Shown in pieces: positions 46,151 to 58,019 of a DNA stretch of 64,000 nt (positions are counted from its first letter, which is position 1; every line of letters starts with the position of its first letter). The notes below the pieces were generated by a model. The model had not been told where the DNA came from. It ran no database searches and saw only the letters and a list, made by a program, of their open reading frames with translations. The position numbers were made by a program, and so were the translations under genes. Source of the stretch: Aquatica leii. Lineage: Eukaryota > Arthropoda > Insecta > Coleoptera > Lampyridae. Location: the NCBI GenBank assembly GCA_035610365.1, contig CM069433.1:80510236-80574235 (forward strand), given 5' to 3'.

Positions 46151-46930
46151 GAATGTGCGCAATTTTTACCAAAATGGAAATAAGTCAAATAACTGCAAAA
46201 AAACTTGCAAACATTGACAGTATGTTTAATTACGGGTTTTTAAAACATTACCACTACTATGAGAACTTTATTGCTACGACCAAAGAGCTTTTTTCACACC
46301 GGACATAATGTTTAAATATTTTAGTGCACCATTTGTCAGTAGACTTAGAACGTTTCAATTTTTTTTCAATATCATACTTTTTCTTATGTATCAATGTTGT
46401 TTCTTTTACAGTTGCCTAAACGAAAAAAATTTCTTTATTTAGTTTACATGATTTAGTCAATTCAGTAGGCAAATATGAGATATCTTTGGATTGTTTTACT
46501 ATCAAGAAAAATTTCTATTGTTTTATAGTTATAAATCTTGAACGTTTTTAACGAAATTAAATTGATTTTTGAAGTCAAGCCTCGGTATGTGAAAATTTGA
46601 AAATATTCCAAAAAATTAAATTTTAGCTTTAGCGGTAGTTAAAAGAAAAAATGGATTCTGGTCTTTAGATTATTCGGTAAACTAATAGCTAATAAGCGCT
46701 AAATAGGTTTTCAGACACAAACTATTGCCATAAAAAGTTTTTTTTAAATAAAGAATTTAAAAAAAATATTATTTGGTGCCGACTTTTTGACGAGCACTGT
46801 CTAGTACTTGAGTTCATAAATACACGTTTTGTTAATTTTTTCAGAACTTACTTTTTAGCATTTCGACCGTTTTGCATTTTCACTCTAGAATTGATTAAAC
46901 ATTTTTTATCAATTGATCAAACTGTCAAAT
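46151..46930. other. AT-rich; possible decayed DUF7869 tail, no gene seen
   Basis: An open stretch at 46111-46308 follows the DUF7869-like part in orientation, but its translation could not be aligned to that family with confidence. Confidence 0.4.
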
Positions 46931-46939
46931 TGTTTAGTA

Positions 46940-47052
46940 GCGTTATAATAAGTTTTTTAAAAATGTTTGTGTCCCTGAGTCGTGTGCCCTTAAAATTTGT
47001 GCGCCTTGAGCAGTTTTCTCCAACTGCTACTTGGTAGTTACGCCCCTGGACT
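46940..47052 (-). mobile_element. hAT-like terminal fragment
   Basis: The minus strand begins CAGGGGCGTAACTACC, then AAGTAGCAGTTGGAGA and GGCGCACAAATTTT. The CAGGGGCG-TA-ACTA start is a recurrent terminus of hAT-type elements. The element lies to the left of 47052. No left partner is visible. Confidence 0.4.
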
Positions 47053-47059
47053 CTATATA

Positions 47060-48600
47060 AAACTATTCAATTAGTTTTTAAAATCTTAAAAATGTTTGTT
47101 GGAAATTGTTTAGTGCGGTAACCTAAAATAATAATATAAAAACCAAAAGAAATAAATTTTTTAAAAACCTAAGAATAGTTTTTACGTTGTTTTATTAACA
47201 AAATGTGTGCGTACTAAAAAATTTAAAAAAACAAACAATAAATACGCACGTTTTAATCTTATTATTTTATCAATGGTGCCATCAGTTTTCTAAAACATGT
47301 TTCTTTAGAGTAATTTATGAAACCAAGCTACGTTTATATATTAAGATAATTATTTAGTAACCTTTATAAGATATACACAAAACGTAAATAAAATTACAAC
47401 AAAATCTGTAGTATTTAAATATAACCAAAAATTACTTAGTTATGTACAAATTTTTAAAATTGTGACATTTTGTTTTATTTGTATAATTTTTGTTTAAGTA
47501 AAATGGCATGATTGCTAATACTAGTAAAAAATATACCTAGTTAATTTTTTTAAAGTAAAGTAAAAAATTGCATACAAAATTATACAAAAGAATAATCTTA
47601 AAATTAATAAATATAAAACGTTTAAGACTTTTATTAGTTTAAATAATACATATTTTGTTTTTTAAGTATATTAAAATTATAAGTTTAAATGTAAACTTGT
47701 ATAATTACAACACAATAATTTTTACTATAAATTTGTGTACAGTTTCCATTGTATATTGCACACATTATTTACTTTAGGCTGAACTTGTAATTTCTATTGT
47801 AAAATAAAAAATAAAGCAATCTAAAAACAACACAAAAAAACTATCTAAAATTAAAGTAACAACTCAAAGAAAACCGTAAAAAAGACTCTTTACTAATTCA
47901 CGTCATCACTTTGGCAATCTCTCATGCGTATCTTTCTCCGGAAACGGTAAAGTTGAATATTCGTTAAGTTCGCCGTGTCCGTTTTCAATCAACATTAACG
48001 TTTTCGTTTTCCTGTGACTATTGTAAATGCGAACTGTTTAAGTATATATAATTAAATAATTATTTTCTATTTATTTGCGTTTTTTTTAATTAATACATCA
48101 TTTTATTTTCTCTATTTCGATATAAGAATTAGGGATTCTTACACTAAAATCAGTGTAAGAATAAGCATATTCTGACACGAATTTTAGTAATGTCAGTTTT
48201 TTTTAAGTTGGTATGTTTGCATCGTAAAATGAAACAGAAATCAAAATTATTTTAATTTAACAATTCAAACGTAGATGCTAAGATAAGGAAAACACGTCAT
48301 ATTAATCTAAAGGTATTTGTTCATTAAGGTATAAAGAGATCATTTTATATAAGATTTTATGGTAACATACATAAATTTTAATATGTCAAAGTGTAAGTGT
48401 TGCTAATCCAATAAAATATTACTAAAGTTTTCTTAAGTATGTTGTTTGAGAATTAAAATGACACAAAAAATATTAAAATTGAATCTTGGAATGGATCCAT
48501 ATTTAGAAATATTAGGGTGCGGTTTTAATAAAACTCCTTGAATAATATTCAACACCCTAATTTAATATAATATAACGTTTTTAAAATTTAAAAGTCCTAG
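47060..48600. other. AT-rich sequence, no gene seen
   Basis: Nothing recognised; no motif or repeat boundary. Confidence 0.5.
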
Positions 48601-48619
48601 AATGTTACACTTGTTTCGA

Positions 48620-49375
48620 TGTTTAAACAAAATGACTAAGAGTACTAAAGAACCAACAAAGACCAGATAATTCTTCAGAGCGCAAGACCAGCTCATATTT
48701 TAATTGTAAGTTAAAATTAAGTTGATCATTGATCAATAAATTCTTATCAAACACACTGATATAACACATTTCATAAAACTGTAAAAATTGTAAAGAATGA
48801 ATAGAACTGAGTAATTTAATTTGATCAAACTGGTGGTTGTTGATGATTATATGTTCTGCAAAAGTGGATTTAATGTTATGCAATTTTGATCGATTCGGGT
48901 TTTTTAAACAAGAAAGATGTTTTTTTGTCGACTTTTTGATTTAGCCAATATTTATTAACAGGGCAAATAAATTGACAAACGCCATTCCTCGAAAAAAAAT
49001 TAAGTAGATCAATTTTAAGAGAAACGATGCTTTTTATATTAGGTAGACTAGATTTTTAAATAAAATTAAAATTACTTTAAAATTAAGGTAAGTATGGCAA
49101 TGTATGAAACTTTGATTTCTTATTTTGTAAAATAAAAATTAAGCTTGTCTGAGAGGTGACGTTATGTTTAAACTGTAATTTGATTGATGAATTGATGAAA
49201 AAAGTCGTTCTTGAAAGCAATATAGAAAATGATGTGTAATTCGTTATTTAATTGTGTTATTAATGTTGTTGAGAAAAAAGAGGAAACTATCTAGTAGCAA
49301 CATCTTAGTCCCTTTAAAGATACAAAAAATTTCATGGACATAACGTATCTAGAAAATAATGTGGTTAATAAAAAT
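48620..49375 (-). pseudogene. Penelope-like element, 3' part (RT palm to GIY-YIG), minus strand
   Basis: The same PLE family as 14.5-16.4 kb. The minus strand from 49375 down gives a decayed palm site (TACGTTATGTCC where the other copy has TACGTCGATG, so YVDD is lost), then IFCIFKGTKMLLLDSFLFFL, a long decayed stretch, FFRGMAFVNLFALLINIG (remnant of the GVY..C..YIG region) and KHLSCL; the last open frame covers 48623-48883, ending FNLQLKYELVL, the same C-terminal end as the first copy. No upstream RT fingers on this strand. Confidence 0.7.
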
Positions 49376-49379
49376 TATG

Positions 49380-50460
49380 CTAAGTTTGATGTAGTGTTTT
49401 TCTAAGTTGTCCATGAATAATTCTACTAAAAGGGTAGGTAATAATCTGTTTAATAAGTTACTTATGAAATTTGCCAGTTTACTACATTTTCAAGAACCTC
49501 ATTTTAAGAACAACTTTCTAAATCACAGTTTCAAACAGGAATGCCAAATCAAATTCAATGACCCAACACCTTTAAATTTTCTTCATAATCTAATGAATTT
49601 AACTAATACTAATTTTACTGATAACGAATTAACCCTTTTAAATAAAGGTCTAAAACATGTTCCTACACTTTCTTTAAAGAAACTCCATGTAATCTTTTGA
49701 AAGCTTCAGTGGAATACGTGTTATCCAAAAATTTGAATATTAATTTTTATAATGATTTGATAGACACCATTTCCTCAAATTTTTCTAATTTCATACAAAA
49801 TGTTAACTACAATCAATTTGATTTTAGTATTATTAAACAAATCAAAAACAAAATCATTTCCAATAACCTTATATTAACCAAAGCAGATAAAAGTAATTCC
49901 ATAGTTGTCATTAATAAAAGTTAAATAAATAAATTCAAAAGACTTAAGATTTTCTTAGTTCACAAGATTTTCAATTGATTGATTACAACCCATTCAACAA
50001 ATTCATAACTCTTTATACAATTTGTTAAAATTGTCAAACTACACTTAAGTTTTTCAATAAATCTATCATCACCTTAAAAAATTGCAACCCAGAAATTTCT
50101 TTGTTATATTCAACACCAAAAATCCACCAAACAAACATTTAGATAAGACTTATTGTTTCTTTTATCAGCTCATCTACATGCTTTATTTCTAAAATTTTGT
50201 GAAACATTTTTTACGCCAAATTAAATTTCAAACCTGAATTTTTAATAATAGACTAAACAGTTAATTCAAGACCTGCAAAAACTAAAACTATTAATTTAGT
50301 TGCAAATTATTTACGACTTCAGCTCTTTCAGATAGTGTTACAGGAAAACTAATTTCTTTACTAAAATTCAGCCTAAACAACACCTTAACAATAATTACTT
50401 ACACTTCTCTTACATTTTCACCAATTTGCAAATTATTGCTCACTATGCTTTGCTAAATTA
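49380..50460 (+). pseudogene. Penelope-like element, 5' part (N-terminus to RT fingers), plus strand
   Basis: Opens MSMNNSTKRVGNNLFNKLLM (49407), the same N-terminal block as in the 16.4 kb copy (GNHLFNKLLLKF). It continues through TNFTDNELTLLNKGLKHVP and the KADKSNSIVVINK block (49875-49920), then after frameshifts LYSTPKIHQTNI and RLIVSFISSSTCFIS at about 50110-50200 (family PKIHK..IPLRPIVS). It ends in decayed sequence near 50460 before the palm. The missing remainder is represented only by the oppositely oriented 48.6-49.4 kb piece. Confidence 0.75.
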
Positions 50461-50469
50461 AAATAAACG

Positions 50470-51280
50470 TGGTATTTGCCGATGCTCAGTAAAGATGAGG
50501 TCGTAAGTTAAATTTAGAAATCCGAAAATTTTGGAAAAACTTGAAACGTCAAATCAAATTAACAAAAGGTTAAATCAAAAAAGAGCCAGAAAGATTTTTT
50601 GCTCAAAAAGAAACCTCTAGACCTTGCCAACCAAATTCCCGCTTCTGTTGAATACACTCCAAATAGAACTTACCTTAATAGAATGCATTGCACTAAAATC
50701 AGATATGATTTCATAAAAAAAAAAAAAATTTAACATTTATATCAATTTATTAACAAGCAGAATAAATAAAACATAATATGTAAAATTAAAGTAAATTAAG
50801 TCAGTTCAAACAAAGCAAAATTTAAATAAATTTAAAAAAAATAAGGTAAAATTTAAAACGTTATAAAATAAATACAAGTAAATCGACGCAATACAAAAAA
50901 AAACTGTAATTACCTTATAAATCAAAGGACTTTGTTTGCGTTAATAGAAAATAAATAAGAATATAACATTAATTGCGTAAGTCTTTCAAAAACAAAATTG
51001 AAAATCTGATAACTAAAGTCTAATATTACTAAATTTTCGGGTTTAATTACGATAAAACACAGTTTAACAAAAAAATTTATTTTGTTACATATCGTCTCTA
51101 AAGTTTTATAATCAACAAAGACAAAGTATTTGTCGCAAAATCGAGAGTTCACTTAGCAGAACAGTAAACCAGTGTTTAACTAGGTTTAACTTTATAGGTA
51201 ACCTCAAAGCTTTTATAGCAAAAAATCCGCAAAAAGTAAAGTTACAGGTTTAACTTTAAACGGTAAATAAAATAAATACT
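50470..51280. other. AT-rich sequence, no gene seen
   Basis: Nothing recognised. Confidence 0.5.
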
Positions 51281-51399
51281 TTAATTTGGTTTATGTTGAT
51301 CCAGAATTAGGCTCTTGTTTAGTCAAAAGGTTGCCAAAAAGAAATGAAGCAAAATTGGGATGGTTTGTAATACTGCACTGGTTCCGTCGGAAGATTTTC

Positions 51400-52210
51400 T
51401 TTAAACCGCCCCAAAAGCGAACTTGAATTGTGTTCCACTAAACTTATCATAAAACACAATTCTTCAATTCGGAAACAAACTCGGGAACAACTGAATTGTA
51501 AAGGCTGTAAATTACAAATAAAAAATTATTTTCACCATAACTATATTTTCCCATTATTACTTCAGACGGAAATCACCGAATTCTATCTTAAGGGATGACT
51601 TCACAACCCCGGATCTACATTTTGGAACTGGTCAAATTTTGCAGAAGCTATCTGCTTTCTCGCCAAAAAACCAAATCACTCATACTTATGAACTTGGCAC
51701 ACTACTATTTCCATAAACAGCTGTGACGGAAATCTTTGTGAAAGAAAACAGTACAACAAAAACAAGATGAAAGGTGGAAAACACGCAAAAGCACAGTTCA
51801 ATGACTGCCCTTCTCACGGCAAGAAATGCAAAGTTAACAAAACAAAAATATCCAAATCAGAAGACGCAATTACAATCACTAAGGTTAATTTTGAAACGGA
51901 ATATTTAAAATGTATATCGGAAGTAATAAATTATAAAGTGGACTCCAAATGTAATATAATAAAATTCAACCTAATTGACTGAACTGCAAATGCACTATAA
52001 GTACGTACTTAATACACTGAAACTTTTAAACGATTTAAACACCAAAAAATTTTGCTAAAATATATTAAATTACTTTATCTCAAAAAGAAGAAATAACTCA
52101 TAACAATTGGAATTTTCCTAAAACAAAGAAATGCCAAAATCAACGTAAATGAAAAATACGGTTTTAAGCAGCGTAAGATCTCGAAATAATTGAATACAAA
52201 ATTTTCTTAT
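51400..52210 (+). repeat. Unknown dispersed repeat, copy B (pairs with 13.93-14.41 kb)
   Basis: The 51770-52210 part matches 13930-14410 in sequence and translation. Coding is better preserved here. An open frame at 51767-51982 reads MKGGKHAKAQFNDCPSHGKK, then SEDAITITKVNFETEYLK and CNIIKFNLID. After an in-frame stop, LLKYIKLLYLKKK and QRNAKINVNEKYGFKQRKIS follow. Reading the same frame leftward to about 51420, with a few stops, gives FWNWSNFAEAICFLAKKPNH. This looks like a real protein with spaced Cys/His and a basic C-terminus, but I do not recognise a family. The similarity to copy A is limited to its last third. Confidence 0.5.
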
Positions 52211-52214
52211 TAAT

Positions 52215-54580
52215 TTGAATTGACAAAAATTAATTATAAACGGAAAATAACTTTAATAAATTAACGTAAAATCACTCAAACGATCCCAATAATATATAAA
52301 ATGAATAAAACCAACTCGAATACCGGTTCTTTCACAAAAGAAATTGCTGAAAATCAAACGACGGTTATATGGTGTAAGCCCATACATCTATTTATTTGTT
52401 TGATTATATTGTTACTACTACTCAAAGCCCTCCCGGACAATTGTAGAGCTTCCGCTGCTAATTTTTTTTCTGTAGTCGTGGTACCCTCTCAGCCAAGGGC
52501 ACTTAACACTGTACAAACAACACATATTAATTTCTTCGAGATTATTTTAACTTAACAGTCACGCTACCAAAGCAACACGTTGGTGTAAAAAACGTACGAA
52601 TGTCCGTCTGATAAGACATTTTTAAACGTGTAATAAACGTTTATCAACGGACATTTAAATGTTTTTTAATAATGTGTTGTCTAGGTATATTTCCAAATAA
52701 CCGATATCGACAATGAATGGAGTCAGTCCAACTAAAGGTTTTAACATATATCAATATTTTTGATTTAAATGGCCTCTGCGCCGATTAGTTTTTGTAACTT
52801 TATAATATAGATTTCTAATTTTTATAAAAAAAATAATTTAATTTTATAAATAAAAGCTAACTTTAAATTTGTTAAATCATTTTATCTTAACATTTAATAC
52901 TAATTTTTCATGCAGAAATTAAAATAGATTTTATCTATATATTAATTTTTATTTAACAAGCGGTTTTCATCAATAGTCAAATTTGTAGTATTTATAAATA
53001 AAGTTTAATTTCTATGCTAAAATATTTTTTGATAGTAAATATACTATTAGAAACATTAAGCAACTATAACTTTCTAATCAAACTTATGTTTTACAATTTT
53101 CTTTCTTTAATAAAGGTCTTACATAAGTGGTTATCAATTCAAAATTTAGAGATAACGTTCATGCATTTTTATGTTCTTATTCTTTATTAATATTTGTATG
53201 CTGGTCTTGTAAATTGAATCTTGTTTAAATTCATCTTCTCCTTACATCCGACCCAAACAACTTCTACGCACTTACATATGTCAGCACATTTTTTGATTGA
53301 ACAACTTACAGTTCATTTCCGGATCTTTACGTGCAAGATTCAAAATTAGTTCAGATTAATAAATTTACTTGAATGAATGCAGTATTTGTAAATTGTTATT
53401 TATAGTTAACATTTAAAAAATTGTTTTTTAAAGACATGTTAAAAGTAAGTTTAGTTTCAGAATAATGTTAAATTCAAACTACTTTTTATAATGATTATTT
53501 TTATAGCAAAATACTCGCATTGTGCGGTTTTTACGGATTTGTGTAAATTAGAAAAATAAGGTAAATGTATCTTTTACTGTACACACGTGTTATTTCATCA
53601 TTCAACCTTTTATACATTGAAACCAACAAATTACCACTCTAGAAGTTTTATTCGCTCTTATCAACAACTTTCTACGTTGCAACGTACAAAACTGCTTCTG
53701 CCGTATAGAGCATACATACATATTTTGTATTAATGTAAATTAGACCAAATATTTGAAAAAAATTATGTTTAAATATATACAAAATTTGACAAATGTTAGG
53801 AAATAAATATTAAAACAAAAATTTAGAAATGTTAGTGTCAAATTGTTTTATCTTCAACCGTAAAGTATTAAAGGTGTATAAGTTAAGATTTCAAATAACA
53901 ACATATTCTTAAGATTATATATTTTTGTGTTTCTAAATTTTAATAACAATAAATATACAAAAAATGTTTTAATGTGTAATCGTAATGCTTACGATAAAAT
54001 CTAAAAAATTAAACCAATTGTAAATTTGGATTGAAATTATTCATTCATTTTATTTGCGTATCGGAAATGCAGAATTTCTTTTCAGTAATAAACGGCAGTG
54101 ACTGCCTTGTCATTAACTAAAAGTAGGTTTTCTTTGGTGCCGTATTGTGCCTTATTAGTGTAAACCAGCAAATGTTCAGGTACAGTACTACGATAGCAAA
54201 ATAATTTAGTTATATTTTAATTATTATAAATCAAATAAAACAATTTTACTAAACTTAATATTTATTTTAGCGTAAAAACAGTCTTTGTTTAACGAGACTA
54301 GTAAATTTGTCATCCTTCAAAAGTAGATAGTATTTTAAATTAAGTTTTTTTGTTACTGAATTTTCAATGTGGAAAGACCGCACTTTATCAAACTATCTAT
54401 TAAATAATAATACAAATTGTAAAATTAGTTAATAAATATTAATAAATCTACAAACTGTAAGAAATTACTTATTGCTCAGGTCTACAGTTAAAAATATCAT
54501 AATAATAAGAAATTGTGTTACCATTATGACTGAATAGTTTTGTCTAAATACAACAAAATAAATAAACATTACCAAAAATA
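52215..54580. other. AT-rich sequence, no gene seen
   Basis: Nothing supported. The 84-codon opening at 52301 has a hydrophobic stretch but no recognisable family. Confidence 0.45.
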
Positions 54581-54588
54581 AAGTAACG

Positions 54589-54660
54589 GGAGCGGCAGCT
54601 TTGATATCGGAGAGTGGCGTGGGTGCGGACCACTCTTCCACGACCTAGTTCTGAACGTGT
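54589..54660. other. Short GC-rich island with a hairpin
   Basis: A 70-base GC-rich patch in AT-rich DNA. GGAGAGTGG (54609-54617) pairs with CCACTCTTC (54630-54638) with one G-U, enclosing the 12-base loop CGTGGGTGCGGA; CGTGG/CCACG gives a competing pairing. Candidate small structured RNA or repeat end. Not recognised. Confidence 0.3.
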
Positions 54661-54669
54661 GTTTGTCAA

Positions 54670-55550
54670 AATGTACAATATGTCACCAAAAATAAGTAGT
54701 TTTTAATTGCAAGTTGAATTATATCTTAAATATCTTTGATTCAGTGGAGTTGCTTCTGTCCAAACTCCTAAAAGAAGGGATCATTAATTTGATCAACTTA
54801 GAGTACTAATAACGTAATTGAATTTCACCGTATTTTATGTGTGAAAAACTTCGTGGGTAATAGATACCAGTGGTCAACCTACCGTAAATTTGTAATTGAA
54901 TCCTAGTTAACCCGATAGCGGCAAACGTTCATTACCTGAAAGCTTTAATTAAACACCAAAATCGCCGATTTTTCTTGACGCTATACAAACATACCTGGAT
55001 AATTTCTTAGCACTCTTAACCTGTAATTTTCGTATGTATCCAGTGTATACCTTAACCTAATTTTTAGATTCTTTCGTAATTTTAGGAAAATTAATTTGGT
55101 TTTTTTAAATTAGACTTAATGCGTAGGCTGCATTTGATTAACCACAATTTCACTAAATATGTGAGCCGCATTTATCCAAATTCTGCATTTAATACGTTTA
55201 TTATAAATAAGTTATTCGTTATACATCAAGGGAAATGATCTGGATTAATTGTACAATTTATTTTAGCAAATACATTTTAATTTATAGAATAAATTTATGT
55301 TAATTGTGTTCGGCTTAATAACGCTTAAAATCCAACGCCAAGACTTGAGCTACCGGAGATCTTTACAATGGTTGGCTAGTTTAGGAATTCAATCTATTTT
55401 GCAAAACAGTTATTAACTTTCTAAAACATGTTTGCGTTGTAACGGCTGCACTGCCCTTAGGATTGTTAGGTAGCTGTTACAGCTAAAGTGTAACACTAAT
55501 TAGGTTATACAATCTCTACAAAGGTTTAACCAGGGGTAAACGCTTTCCAA
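54670..55550. other. No gene seen
   Basis: AT-rich, without motifs or repeat ends, up to the piggyBac element. Confidence 0.5.
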
Positions 55551-55551
55551 C

Positions 55552-58015
55552 TTAACCCTTCGACGTTCAGGTGGGATAATTTTTGTCCCCAACTGAATAA
55601 ATATGTGAAGTTTTTTGAATAGAAATCTTTAAATCTATTCTGGATTTATCTATTCATTAGTTACAAGCCCATTAATGATTTGTCATTAACAGTTACTTAT
55701 TTTTATTATAATAGACGTTTTTCTAATTGGGGTCTGCTAATGACCCCATTTGAACGTTTGTGTAACAATAGAAGTTTTAAGTACCCGTTCATATAATGGA
55801 ATTCCATAATCCAAATTTAATGCAAATAGCTTAACAACAATGTATTATTAATTGCAATACTGTACCTAATATGCAAGAATGCAATAAGATTAAATTAATA
55901 ATAAAATAGTTGCAAATTTCCATAGCTATATATACCCATACAGTTTGTGTAGATTTTCAGTTTTATTGGTGTGTCAAGTCAAGTAGCTACAAACAGTTTT
56001 CACTTTGAAATTTAGTATCAAAGATGTCAAAGTTGATAGAGAAACAACTTGAGTGTTTTGCTGATCATCCTGATGAGATATTTAATGTGAATTCCGAAGA
56101 AAATTGCGGATCAGAATATGAAGATAATGCAATTCTAATTCGAGATGAAGAAAATTCCGATGAAATTGAAGAATGCGTTTCTGAAAGTGCTGAAAGTTCT
56201 AACGTTCTAACCGAAGAAGATTTGTTCTACCAGAAGGCTGTAGTTGGAATCAAAATAAAGACCTTGTGCTTCCTGATAAGTATTCACTTAGCAAAGATGG
56301 TAAACTCATTGTTGCTGAGAAATGTGAAGTGGCAAGAGATGAGACATTGTGGACCACTGTGAAGCCACCGGTATCTCGCCGTCCAAAGCGTACAGCCCGT
56401 CCAGGAGTAAACAGCATTTCTAATAATGTTAGTTCAAAGTCAGAAGCGTTCCATTCATTCATAAGTGAAGATATCATGAACGTCATTATTCTGGAGACAA
56501 ATAAAAAAGCACATTCTGTAAAAGGAGAAGAGTGAAAAGATCTAACTAGTATTGAACTGAAAGCATTTATGGGTTTGTTGCTTCTTGCCGGATCATTCAA
56601 GTCTCGCCAAGAACCGCTACGCAAACTTTGGTTTGGCACCCTGGTTTCTAGTGGCCCATTTTTGCTGCTACTATCCCAATTAGACGAATAAAGGAAATAT
56701 TAAGATTTTACCGATTTGACGACATGACAGCAAAAAAGACAAAACAGTAAACTTGCTGTAATTGAAAAAAATTTCGAAAAATTTGTGATAAACTACATAA
56801 AATCATGTGCCTAATCCCGACATTTGCATCAATGAACAGCTGGTTGGTTTTCGGAGTAAATGTCCGTTTAGAATATACATGAAATCAATACCAGCAAAAT
56901 ATGGAATTAAAATATGGACTCTAAGTGATTGCAAAACATCCTATTGCAGGAACATGCAAGTTAATACTAATATGAAGGATAAGACACCAGAAACACAACA
57001 AAGTCAAAGAGTAGTTAATGATTTGATAGAAGATCTTGGTCAGGTATACGGAGTAACTGCAGATAATTTTTTTGTATCAAATGCCCTTGGCAACGATTTG
57101 CTACAGCAGAACAAAACCATCATGGGTACAGTAAAAGCAAGCAGAAGGGAAGTGCCAAACAGTTTGCAGAAAAGCAAACATCGAGATGAACATTCAACTT
57201 CCGTTGTTTATTGCAAAAATATTATCATGCTGTCACATGTTCCAAAAAAAAATCAAAGAGTTATTCTATTATCAAACCAACACACGGAGCCTGAAATAAC
57301 AAACAAAGAAATAAAATGGAAACGTCAAGTAATATTGGATTACAATAAAAGGAAATAAAAAGAAAGGTGCAGTTGATAATATTGATAGAATGGTGTGTGA
57401 ATATACATGTTCGCGCAATACAAAACGTTGGCCATTAGTCCTATTCTATCATTTATTAGATTTGGCAGCTATAAACGCTTTTATAATGTATTCATCCGTT
57501 TTTCCAACAAATACAAATAAAAATACTTCACGACGAAGACTTTTTATTCAAGAACTAGTAATGGAGTTTGTGGAACCTCAAATTTGTAAAAGACCAAAGA
57601 ATAACTTAAGCAGATATATAAAAGACAATATATCTACAATTTTAGGTGAGAAGAGTGAAGAAGAACAGAGACAAAGACGCTAAGAAAAGAGGACGATGTT
57701 ACATGTGTAGTAGAAGGGAAGATAAAAAATGTTCGGAGAAGTGCAATAAATGTTATAACTTTGTTTGTTATAAACATTCTAACGTGAAAAAAGTTGTATC
57801 GTGCATTAGTTGTAATAATGAAGATAATTAATATTATTATATATTTTAGTTTTATACAATTATGCGTTTTGTAACTTCATATATTTTTTAAAATAATAAT
57901 ATTATAAAAAATTGCCTCCGTTATTTGTGAATTAGCACACCTTATAAGTGGGGTCATTAAAATACCCCACCCAAACGTTTATGTAAATTTTTTTACTTGA
58001 ACGTCAGAGGGTTAA
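55552..58015 (+). mobile_element. piggyBac-family transposon with both ends and TTAA duplications
   Basis: TTAA at 55552-55555 and at 58012-58015 flank a 2456-base element. The ends are imperfect TIRs: left CCCTTCGACGTTCAGGT and right, on the minus strand, CCCTCTGACGTTCAAGT. A subterminal motif of about 38 bases, TGGGGTC...CCCCA....AACGTTT.TGTAA, occurs in the same orientation at 55728-55765 and 57949-57987; within it GGGGTC and GACCCC can form a hairpin in the left copy. CCC termini and TTAA match the superfamily. The coding region lies between the two subterminal motifs. Confidence 0.9.
56024..57831 (+). pseudogene. piggyBac transposase, recently inactivated
   Basis: The start is the ATG at 56024, with an acidic N-terminus (ECFADHPDEIFNVNSEE). 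A frameshift at about 56250 leads to LPDKYSLSKDGKLIVAEK, then RRPKRTARPG, a nuclear-localisation-like basic patch; a TGA at 56533-56535; SIELKAFMGLLLLAG; VPNPDICINEQLVGFRSKCP; AKYGIKIWTLSDCKTSY; TADNFFVSNALG; GAVDNIDRM; and RWPLVLFYHLLDLAAINAF. The end is a Cys-rich domain, RGRCYMCSRREDKKC..CNKCYNFVCYKH..CISC, which in piggyBac binds end DNA. The first catalytic Asp (family DEQL) is Asn here (codon 56831-56833), while the second (ADNFF) and third (VDNIDRM) are present. Two stops and two frameshifts besides make it non-functional. Confidence 0.9.
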
Positions 58016-58019
58016 ACAT

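Noticed and set aside
56250-56639. 129-codon minus-strand ORF
   Set aside because: Antisense to the piggyBac transposase, whose motifs continue on the plus strand.
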